Source of the DNA: Acidobacteriota bacterium
GTDB lineage: Bacteria; Acidobacteriota; Blastocatellia; Pyrinomonadales; Pyrinomonadaceae
Reading direction: 5' to 3'
Assembly: GCA_023436495.1 (NCBI GenBank)
Contig: JAEZIT010000089.1
Coordinates: 1-21,471 of the forward strand
DNA length: 21,471 nucleotides
Positions within the stretch are counted from its first letter, which is position 1. Each line of letters begins with the position of its first letter. Made by a program: the position numbers and the translations under genes. Shown here piece after piece: positions 1 through 6,572 of the stretch. The notes under the pieces are model-generated. The model worked only from the letters and a program-made list of their open reading frames with translations. It made no database searches and had not been told where the DNA came from.

Positions 1-1
1 G

Positions 2-2470
2 TATGTTCTCCGGCTGACGGCAAATGACGGCACCCTGGCCGCCAGCGACGACATCCAGGTCGTCGTCAATAACCCCAGCGGCTCGGGGACGCTCAACGGA
101 TCGCTCGGACCGCCTCCGGTGAGTATAGACCTTACTTCAGAGGGCACTTTGGATTGGGCTCATTGGGGATTGAATCAAAATGTCGCGGCATTCAACCATA
201 AGGCCTCCGGCGGTTCGCAGATCAGCCAACATTCCATGATCGGGCCAGAAGCTCCGTTGCCGTATATCCATCCAGGCCAGGTGTTTACTTGGACGGACGG
301 TGCTCCAGTACAAGCCGCAACGACCGATGAAGGCATCTTCGTATTTAAGGCGAACAACGGATATCAATTTACTGTTTCTGCCAATACTACGGTCAAGACA
401 CTAAAAATATATCTTGGGGTATCCCGTGCCACGGGACGATTGACAGCGACACTCAGTGACGGCAGCGCGTCGCCGTATCTCGATTCGTCGCTTACCGGTG
501 TAAACGGCACTGAAAACGGCGTTTACACGATCAACTTCGCGGCGGCCAGTGCCGGTCAGACACTCACTGTCCGATGGATCAATTATATTTCCATTAATCC
601 TGATTTTGGGAACGCGACACTTCGCGCCGCAACGCTGACGCAGGCACCTCAACCGACAAATCAGGTCCCAACGGTCAACGCAGGCAACGACCAGACCATC
701 ACTTTACCTGCGACAGCAAGCCTGTCCGGGACAGCTTCGGACGATGGACTGCCGAACCCGCCGGCTCAGCTCACAACAACGTGGAGCAAGGTGAGCGGCC
801 CGGGCACCGTCGCGTTCGGCAACGCCAATGCCCTTTCGACGACGGCGACATTTTCAGCGGCCGGCACATATGTATTGCGGCTCACGGCGAACGACTCCGT
901 TTTGAGTGCGACTGACGACGTCACTGTGACGGTCAATCCCGATCCGGGCCTGATAATTTCCGGCGTAATAAGTCCCACGCTCGCCAATGTCACCGTAAGC
1001 CTAAACGGTACGGTGACGGCAACGACGCAGACAAATGCCAGCGGATTCTATCAATTCACGAATCTAACATCCGCCGGAGATTATCTCGTAACACCAACGC
1101 TTGCCGGCTACACCTTCGATCCGATCCACAGAAACTTTACAAACGTGACGGCAAATATTACGAATGCGAATTTTAATGGGTACAACGGCCCGCTGCCGCG
1201 GATCGTCCGCGCACTTAACGGATACACTATCCCGGGAAACCAGGTGACGATACCGATCGAACTTGTCAGCCAAGGCGACGAGAACAGCGTCGGATTCAGT
1301 GTTTCATACGACCCGCTACTACTTACGAATCCGCAGGTAAATCTCGGCACCGGTGCTGTCGGGGCCACCTTGTTTTCAAATACGACTACTGCCGGGCAAA
1401 TAGGCATCGCACTGGCACTTCCGGCAGGACAGTCATTTACCACCGGTTCCAAGCAGCTCGTAACCGTAACATTCAATTCGCTCTCGAATACGGTCTCGAA
1501 TTCTCCGGTGAATTTCGTAAACTCGCCCACACCCATGAAAGTGTCGAACGCAAACGCGGACCCGGTTCCGGCTACCTTCAACAATGGGTTTGTAGTATTT
1601 GCACGAGGTTTGGAGGCCGATGTAGCAGGGCGAAATATTGGAAACGGCTCGCTAGACGTAAGCGACCTTACGCAGGTCGGCAGATTTATAGTCGGCATCG
1701 ATGTAATGAACCCCATCTTTAATGAGTTCCAACGGGCAGATACCGCCCCGAGCACAATCAAGGGTGACGGAGTGATGAACATATCAGATCTTACGCAAGC
1801 GGGCCGATATGCGGTTGCTCTAGATTCGACTCAAGCAGCAGGAGGCCCGATGTTCGCCGGCGGACCGGCTCCGCTCGCAATTGCTACCGGACCAGATCCA
1901 CTTTTCAGACCGATGTCAATGCCAGTGGGAATCCGGATCAAAACCGGAGACGGCTCGCCCGGCCAAACGGTCACGGCAGACATTATTTTAGAATCTACTG
2001 GCATTGAGGCCGGTCTGGGCTTTACGCTGAATTATGATTCAGATAAACTTCTGAAGCCCGTTGTTCACCTCGGGGAAGATCTATCCGGCGCCGTCTTCTT
2101 TACCAATACCTCGGTTCCGGGCAAGATCGCAGTTGCTGCCACCTATTTCGACAGATCCATTTCGGCAGGCTCGAAACATGTCATCAGAATAAGTTTCGAG
2201 ATCGCAAAGGATGCTCCTGCGGGTAAGACCGCACTCGAGTTCAGCGATGACATTACGCCGAGAGGCGTGGCAGGTTCAGCACCCGTTGAAACCCTTAATT
2301 CCGATTTCCAAGACGGGACGATCGAGATCTTCGGCGCCGATCGATCGAGGCTTAGCATCCCCGATGATGCCAGTGACCTTCGATATGTTGGTTTAGTCCG
2401 TGGATCATTCCGACCAAAGAGATTATTGCAGTTCAATCATATGCCTATATGGAGCCTATTGCCGTTTTAG
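2..2470 (+). CDS. Large secreted multidomain protein (PKD, cohesin, dockerin-like), 5' partial
   Basis: The reading frame is open from base 2, so the gene begins outside the window; the in-frame GTG at 119 is internal. The 822 visible residues start inside a PKD-type Ig fold (YVLRLTANDGTLAASDD). Next comes an unfamiliar domain of about 185 residues opening with DLTSEGTLDWAHWGL (about 40-215), then a complete PKD domain (about 220-318, VNAGNDQ to VTVTVNPD). A carboxypeptidase-regulatory-like beta sandwich follows (about 316-397), then a cohesin-like domain (399-535), a two-repeat dockerin-like segment (538-605, SDLTQVGRF and SDLTQAGRY) and a second cohesin-like domain (641-780, GLGFTLNYD). The product is probably extracellular or surface-bound, in an adhesion or scaffolding role. 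From the carboxypeptidase-like domain to the second cohesin it parallels the C-terminus of the 15114-21386 protein. It lacks that protein's final module and ends in an unrelated tail of about 42 residues. No enzyme motif is visible, and no terminator follows. Confidence 0.85.
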   Translation, partial: YVLRLTANDGTLAASDDIQVVVNNPSGSGTLNGSLGPPPVSIDLTSEGTLDWAHWGLNQNVAAFNHKASGGSQISQHSMIGPEAPLPYIHPGQVFTWTDGAPVQAATTDEGIFVFKANNGYQFTVSANTTVKTLKIYLGVSRATGRLTATLSDGSASPYLDSSLTGVNGTENGVYTINFAAASAGQTLTVRWINYISINPDFGNATLRAATLTQAPQPTNQVPTVNAGNDQTITLPATASLSGTASDDGLPNPPAQLTTTWSKVSGPGTVAFGNANALSTTATFSAAGTYVLRLTANDSVLSATDDVTVTVNPDPGLIISGVISPTLANVTVSLNGTVTATTQTNASGFYQFTNLTSAGDYLVTPTLAGYTFDPIHRNFTNVTANITNANFNGYNGPLPRIVRALNGYTIPGNQVTIPIELVSQGDENSVGFSVSYDPLLLTNPQVNLGTGAVGATLFSNTTTAGQIGIALALPAGQSFTTGSKQLVTVTFNSLSNTVSNSPVNFVNSPTPMKVSNANADPVPATFNNGFVVFARGLEADVAGRNIGNGSLDVSDLTQVGRFIVGIDVMNPIFNEFQRADTAPSTIKGDGVMNISDLTQAGRYAVALDSTQAAGGPMFAGGPAPLAIATGPDPLFRPMSMPVGIRIKTGDGSPGQTVTADIILESTGIEAGLGFTLNYDSDKLLKPVVHLGEDLSGAVFFTNTSVPGKIAVAATYFDRSISAGSKHVIRISFEIAKDAPAGKTALEFSDDITPRGVAGSAPVETLNSDFQDGTIEIFGADRSRLSIPDDASDLRYVGLVRGSFRPKRLLQFNHMPIWSLLPF

Positions 2471-2546
2471 TGTGGTGATCCAGTTCAAGGGCATACTCGG
2501 TAATTCAACAAATATAACGGTGTTTCGCCGTTCGGGGGAAAAAACG

Positions 2547-3485
2547 ATGTTCTCAAGCTTCATACTTTTTAACCGAAGATCCAGTCGGTTAAGCCTCATT
2601 ACGTTTTCGCTTGATCTATTGTGTGTCGCGGCATTGGCATTTTGCATTCCAAGTACAATTTTTGCGTTTCAGATCAGTCCTGGCATCTCCAAGGACCGGC
2701 GGACCGCTCCAACTGATTCGCTTTTCAGCACCCAAAGCACCAATACAAAAGACGATCTCGGGACTCCTCCGCCGGTCGGCACGAGGATCGTAAAGATTCC
2801 TACTGTACCGGCTTTGCCGGGTTCAACAATAACTGTGCCTGTCGTTCTCGAATCCATCGGAGGCGAGGCCGGCGTGGGATTCACGCTTGTATACAATTCA
2901 ACGAAACTTACCGTAAATAGTGTGACATCTGGCACAGCGTTTCCCGGAGCATTCATAATCGTGAACGATACCGTCCCCGGAAAGAGAGGCGTCGCTATTA
3001 CTCAATTCGTAGGTTTGCCGCCGCCGACCCCACCGCAAACTGTAGTTGATCTTATCGTGGTCAACATTAGTTTTACGGTAGGGGCTAATGCACTTCCGGG
3101 CGAGTTCCTGCCGCTTACTTTTGACGGCTCCCAAACGCCGGAGGCAGTTTCTATATGTTGTCCCGTTAGTACATCTGCATCGAATTTCATTGCTGGTGCT
3201 ATCCAAATCCTTTCCCCGACTGCGGCTGCGGTTTCGGTTGGCGGCCGGATCACGACGGCGGCTGGGAATGGTGTGCCTTATACGCGGATGACGATGACGG
3301 ATTCGGCTGGTGCCCAACGTATCGTAATGACAAACCCGTTTGGCTATTACCGATTCGATGGAGTGCAGGCGGGTGAGGTTTATATCATCCAGGCGGCCTC
3401 GAAACATTATACGTTCAGTCCCCCGGCACATGTGATCTCGGTGACGGATCAAGTGACAGGACTCGATTTTATGGCGTTGGAATGA
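2547..3485 (+). CDS. Small secreted cohesin-domain protein with C-terminal carboxypeptidase-regulatory-like module
   Basis: This encodes 312 residues from the ATG at 2547, preceded closely by GGGGGAAAAAAC as a plausible ribosome binding site. The frame is open upstream to a GTG at 2400, but that extension lies in front of an obvious export signal and overlaps the previous gene, so I reject it. Residues 1 to about 41 form a signal peptide with an arginine-containing n-region and a hydrophobic core ending near STIFAF. A low-complexity linker follows, then a cohesin-like beta sandwich (about 72-225, GGEAGVGFTLVYNSTKL). The C-terminal beta sandwich (about 231-312) contains TNPFGYYRFDGV and matches the end of the 2090-residue protein. 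It starts 76 bases after the preceding gene, without a terminator between them, so the two may be co-transcribed. It is likely an exported surface protein; partner and function are unknown. It could be a detached C-terminal part of a larger paralogue. Confidence 0.8.
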   Translation: MFSSFILFNRRSSRLSLITFSLDLLCVAALAFCIPSTIFAFQISPGISKDRRTAPTDSLFSTQSTNTKDDLGTPPPVGTRIVKIPTVPALPGSTITVPVVLESIGGEAGVGFTLVYNSTKLTVNSVTSGTAFPGAFIIVNDTVPGKRGVAITQFVGLPPPTPPQTVVDLIVVNISFTVGANALPGEFLPLTFDGSQTPEAVSICCPVSTSASNFIAGAIQILSPTAAAVSVGGRITTAAGNGVPYTRMTMTDSAGAQRIVMTNPFGYYRFDGVQAGEVYIIQAASKHYTFSPPAHVISVTDQVTGLDFMALE

Positions 3486-3506
3486 CATCTTCGCCAGGAA
3501 AGCTGC

Positions 3507-3535
3507 AAAAGCCGTCCGCTTGGGCGGCTTTTTTT
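3507..3535 (+). terminator. Intrinsic terminator after the small cohesin protein
   Basis: A GC-rich stem (AAGCCGTCC paired with GGGCGGCTT, one G-U pair) with a loop of about four bases is followed directly by a run of seven T. It begins 21 bases after the stop codon at 3485, and on the plus strand it has the standard rho-independent form. Confidence 0.85.
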
Positions 3536-3551
3536 GTCGATGTGCAGACGT

Positions 3552-3569
3552 TGTTCGATCCTTCGAACA
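3552..3569. promoter_or_regulatory. Perfect 7-bp inverted repeat upstream of the UbiA-family gene
   Basis: TGTTCGA, a four-base spacer (TCCT) and TCGAACA form a perfect inverted repeat about 73 bases before the ATG at 3642. It has no T-run, so it is not a second terminator. It could be an operator or a small hairpin. No clear -35/-10 pair was found beside it, and chance occurrence is possible. Confidence 0.3.
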
Positions 3570-3641
3570 GATGAGCGACTGTCCGCAATACAAACCTGAT
3601 CCCCCGCAAACCTGACCGAAGCGGCGGTCCGGTAATCAAAA

Positions 3642-4610
3642 ATGCCTATGTCTCAAGAGATCCGGCTGGAAGTAATTGACGGCGCTGCCGCCGTCGCCAT
3701 CCCAAAGAGAAATGTTCTGCGGCTGATTTGGGCCGCCATGCGACCGCATCAATGGGTAAAGAACCTGTTCATCTTTGCCCCACTGCTTTTCGGACGAAAG
3801 TTGACCGATCCTATGGCCGTAAGCAATGCGTTTCTTGCATTTGCTGCATTTTGTCTCGTGTCCAGCGGCCTATATATATTCAACGATTGGGTCGATTCAG
3901 CAGAAGATCGTGCTCATCCTGAAAAGCGCCTGCGGCCCATAGCATCGGGCGAGCTGTCAGCCTTTGCCGCTCTTACCGCGTTTGCGATACTGTCGCTGGC
4001 AGCGATCGCGATCGCCTTTTTTGTGGGCAAGGCATTGCTTTTTATCGTCGGCGTGTATTTCGTTCTTATCCTCGCATATTGCCTTGTATTCAAGCGCCTA
4101 CTGGTTTTGGACTGTATTACCATCGCAGCCGGATTTGTGCTTCGCGTTGTTGGCGGTGCTGTGGCGGTCGCGGTCGCACCGTCCCATTGGCTGATCGCCT
4201 GCGCGTTCCTTCTTGCGCTGCTGCTTGCATTCACAAAGCGCCGGCAGGAAATACTTGTCTTATCCGATAACGCCACGTCCCATCGCAGCATTCTTGGTGA
4301 ATACTCTGTTGCCTACCTGGATCAGATCAATAACATTCTGATCGGCACGGTGATCGTCTGTTATGCGTTGTATACGGTCGCTCCGGAAACGATCGCGAGA
4401 TTCGGCACCGACGCGCTGATATATGGAACTGTTTTTGTGATATACGGGATGTTTCGCTATCTTGCCCTTATAAAAGATCCTGCCAATGGCGGGAACCCCA
4501 GCAAAATGCTCATCACCGACACGCCGCTTATGCTTACCGTCGCCGGATGGGCGGCATACAATGCGTTCATTCTCTATTTAATCCCCATTCGTAACGCATT
4601 CGGGCTCTAA
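3642..4610 (+). CDS. UbiA-family decaprenyl-phosphate phosphoribosyltransferase-like protein
   Basis: A 322-residue multi-spanning membrane protein. The N-terminus carries RPHQWVKNLFIFAPLLFG, typical of the UbiA branch that includes mycobacterial 5-phosphoribosyl-1-pyrophosphate:decaprenyl-phosphate transferase (Rv3806c, ubiA). The first Asp-rich motif spans residues 81-103: N81, D82, D85, D89, H92, K95, R96, R98, then PIASG. A second acidic/basic motif has D157 and R168 in the LDCITIAAGFVLR segment. Family members transfer a phosphoribosyl group from PRPP to polyprenyl phosphate at the membrane, which starts synthesis of polyprenyl-phospho-ribose or -arabinose donors. The DprE1/DprE2 epimerases that act later in the mycobacterial pathway are not in this window. 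The start has only a weak ribosome binding site, and an in-frame ATG at 3648 is nearly equivalent. The exact polyprenyl or sugar substrate is inferred; another UbiA transfer reaction is possible. Confidence 0.88.
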   Translation: MPMSQEIRLEVIDGAAAVAIPKRNVLRLIWAAMRPHQWVKNLFIFAPLLFGRKLTDPMAVSNAFLAFAAFCLVSSGLYIFNDWVDSAEDRAHPEKRLRPIASGELSAFAALTAFAILSLAAIAIAFFVGKALLFIVGVYFVLILAYCLVFKRLLVLDCITIAAGFVLRVVGGAVAVAVAPSHWLIACAFLLALLLAFTKRRQEILVLSDNATSHRSILGEYSVAYLDQINNILIGTVIVCYALYTVAPETIARFGTDALIYGTVFVIYGMFRYLALIKDPANGGNPSKMLITDTPLMLTVAGWAAYNAFILYLIPIRNAFGL

Positions 4611-4613
4611 AAC

Positions 4614-4665
4614 GACAGGGACGGCGGGTAGGCGTCGTGTCCCGCCTGTCACCCTATTTTTCTTT
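4614..4665 (+). terminator. Possible hairpin terminator after the UbiA-family gene
   Basis: GACA plus GGGAC can pair with GTCCC plus TGTC (4614-4622 with 4639-4650, with a three-base bulge). The sequence TATTTTTCTTT follows a few bases later. It starts just after the stop codon at 4610. The stem is imperfect and the T-run is not immediate, so this is only a candidate. Confidence 0.4.
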
Positions 4666-4704
4666 GACTTGATGTGATTCATCCCGACAAGGCCCGCCCC
4701 ACGC

Positions 4705-4733
4705 TTGACACTGCGTTGTCATTAATATTTATT
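4705..4733 (+). promoter_or_regulatory. Candidate promoter for the GH30-like gene
   Basis: A consensus TTGACA at 4705-4710 lies upstream of the AT-rich stretch ATTAATATTTATTAG. Possible -10 hexamers are TATTTA at 4726 (15-base spacer) or TTTATT at 4728 (17-base spacer); neither is close to TATAAT. Transcription would then start near 4740, just before the left arm of the inverted repeat at 4746-4812. The -35 match is good and the -10 weak. Confidence 0.35.
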
Positions 4734-4745
4734 AGTAAATCGGCT

Positions 4746-4812
4746 CTCACACTTATTAGAACGAAACGGATCCCCCATCCGACGTTGATCTCCCGGTAAA
4801 TGTCAGTGTGAG
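4746..4812 (+). promoter_or_regulatory. Nested inverted repeat that could mask the ribosome binding site of the GH30-like gene
   Basis: CTCACACT at 4746-4753 is perfectly complementary to AGTGTGAG at 4805-4812. The right arm overlaps the Shine-Dalgarno-like GAGGTGA (4810-4816) of the gene starting at 4821. Inside the loop, CGGAT (4767-4771) pairs with ATCCG (4777-4781) around five C. A transcript starting near 4740 would hold both arms, giving a fold that could limit translation initiation. The sequence shows the repeats; the regulatory role is inference. Confidence 0.4.
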
Positions 4813-4816
4813 GTGA
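4810..4816 (+). promoter_or_regulatory. Ribosome binding site GAGGTGA for the GTG start at 4821
   Basis: GAGGTGA is a strong anti-Shine-Dalgarno match, four bases before the GTG at 4821. An ATG at 4817 is in another frame and stays open only briefly, so the GTG is taken as the start. The spacing is slightly short. Confidence 0.5.
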
Positions 4817-4820
4817 ATGA

Positions 4821-6572
4821 GTGCGAATTCAAACGAAGCAACTTCCCCGCCGTTCCGCAGTTATTGACGACCTTTGCCAGCCATGTCTGCAGTCCGCATG
4901 TAAGATCATTATTGTTTCAGTTCTGTTGTTTGCGTTATCGCCTGCGTGTTCGGCTGTGATACCGATTTTTGGCGACAGTGCGCCAACAGTGCGGCTTGTC
5001 GGGCTCCGCCCACTTTCGAGGATTTCAGGCAATGTCACTATCTCCGCACGGGCATCCGACGATATCGGCGTTACCCGCGTTGAATTTTACTTAGACCAGG
5101 TCCTGATCCGAGCGCAAGATTTTCCTCCGGTAGTTAGATTTGTCGTGGCCGAAGCCGTATGGGACACCAAGGCCGCCGAGAACGGCAAACATCATTTGAT
5201 GGTAAAGGCCATGGATTCCGCGGGGAACGTCGATACTGACAGTATAGCGTTGGTCTCTTCGAATGATCGCCGTGCGGTTCCCGATACGATCACCATATCG
5301 CCTGCGATCCGATACCAAACAATTAATGGCTGGGAAACTGTCAGCCAGGCCGGGCAATTGAGTTCACCTTCGTGGGATCTCTATAGGGACCCGCTGTTCG
5401 ACATGGCGGTCAATGACCTCGGGTTAAATCGCGTCAGGCTGGAAATAGTGAGCGGAACCGAAAATCCCACGGATTACTTTGCACAATGGAGAGCAGGGGT
5501 CATTTCTGCGAGCGAATACAACGCGAAAATGTACGAGATCGTGAATGATGATGCCGATCCAAAAACGCTCAATCCATCTGGATTCCAATGGTCCGCACTG
5601 GACCATACGGTCGAAAATTTTGTGCTGCCAATGCGCAGCCGCCTTATCGCCCGAGGCGAAAGGCTTTGGATCAGCGTAAATTATGTCGATTTTGGATCAT
5701 CAATTTTCGAGCACAAGAACAATTCGGCAGAATACGCCGAATTTGTGCTGGCTGTCTATCGTCATCTGCAGACGAAATACGGTATTGTGCCCGATTCGTG
5801 GGAAGTGGTGTTGGAACCCGACACGAGCACCGCGAATTGGTCCGCCGATCAGGTCGCTCAGGCCGTCAAAGCCAGCGGCGACCGGCTTAGGTCAAACGGA
5901 TTTTCGGCAAATTTTGTCATCGGCTCGACAACCAGCGCGCAGAATGCGCCGCAGTATATCGATGCCGTCACAAACATACCGGGTGCGATGCAGTATGTGG
6001 GTGAGTTCGCCTATCATCGTTACTGTTGCGCCACCGTCCCGGTGCTGCAAGCAATCAGCAGTCGAGCGATGAGTTTTAATAAGAATACGGCAATGCTGGA
6101 ATGGATCGGTGCCGATCATAACGCGCTCCACGAGGACCTTAAAATAGGGAGGAATTCTTCCTGGCAGCAATTTACGCTTGCATTTCCAAATGAACCCGAT
6201 AATGGGGCACAGTATTACTTAATAAATGACAGCGTCCCGCCGGATCCCGTCATAACAATGGGAAGCCGCACGAAATTTCTGCGGCAATATTTTAAATTCA
6301 TAAGATCGGGTGCCCAACGAGTAGAGGCACGTAGTTCGGACCCGCGGTTCGATCCATTGGCATTTATAAATCCCAACGGAAAATATGTCATCGTGATCAA
6401 AGCGGGATCAGGCGGCCAGTTTACAGTCGGGAGGCTGCCGGCAGACACTTATGGAATAAAATACACGACGGCTAGTGAATACAATGTTGACCTGCCGGAT
6501 CGTACGATTAGTGGCGGTTCCGTTTTGGGATCGATTCCCGATGCGGGAGTAGTCACGGTCTATTCCCGCTGA
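4821..6572 (+). CDS. Exported GH30-like (clan GH-A) glycoside hydrolase with N-terminal Ig-like domain
   Basis: A 583-residue protein from a GTG start. Residues 1 to about 46 form an export signal (basic MRIQTKQLPRR, hydrophobic IIIVSVLLFALSP, then ACSAV); the cysteine context is not a proper lipobox. About 50-150 is a bacterial Ig-like domain (DDIGVTRVEFYLD, AMDSAGNVDTD). About 157-583 resembles a GH30-type TIM barrel plus beta sandwich: it opens with YQTINGWE, then LGLNRVRLEI. E332 in VVLEPDTS fits the acid/base, and E427 in TAMLEWIG fits the nucleophile, 95 residues apart as is usual in GH30. The C-terminal part (YFKFIRSGAQRVEA) fits the family's side beta domain. The residue before the proposed acid/base is Leu where clan GH-A nearly always has Asn. 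It probably cleaves or trims a polysaccharide outside the cytoplasm; the substrate is unknown. Its 3' end overlaps the convergent GT4 gene by 13 bases. Confidence 0.8.
   Translation: MRIQTKQLPRRSAVIDDLCQPCLQSACKIIIVSVLLFALSPACSAVIPIFGDSAPTVRLVGLRPLSRISGNVTISARASDDIGVTRVEFYLDQVLIRAQDFPPVVRFVVAEAVWDTKAAENGKHHLMVKAMDSAGNVDTDSIALVSSNDRRAVPDTITISPAIRYQTINGWETVSQAGQLSSPSWDLYRDPLFDMAVNDLGLNRVRLEIVSGTENPTDYFAQWRAGVISASEYNAKMYEIVNDDADPKTLNPSGFQWSALDHTVENFVLPMRSRLIARGERLWISVNYVDFGSSIFEHKNNSAEYAEFVLAVYRHLQTKYGIVPDSWEVVLEPDTSTANWSADQVAQAVKASGDRLRSNGFSANFVIGSTTSAQNAPQYIDAVTNIPGAMQYVGEFAYHRYCCATVPVLQAISSRAMSFNKNTAMLEWIGADHNALHEDLKIGRNSSWQQFTLAFPNEPDNGAQYYLINDSVPPDPVITMGSRTKFLRQYFKFIRSGAQRVEARSSDPRFDPLAFINPNGKYVIVIKAGSGGQFTVGRLPADTYGIKYTTASEYNVDLPDRTISGGSVLGSIPDAGVVTVYSR

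Noticed and set aside
119..121. GTG at 119 as the start of the first protein
   Set aside because: The frame continues upstream to base 2 and encodes the end of a PKD domain, so the gene simply enters from outside the window.
1108..1782. 224-codon open frame on the minus strand
   Set aside because: It is antisense to well-conserved cohesin and dockerin-like coding sequence; its translation is low-complexity and matches no family I know.
2400..2546. N-terminal extension of the small cohesin protein from GTG 2400
   Set aside because: It would overlap the preceding gene and precede a good signal peptide; the ATG at 2547 has a ribosome binding site.
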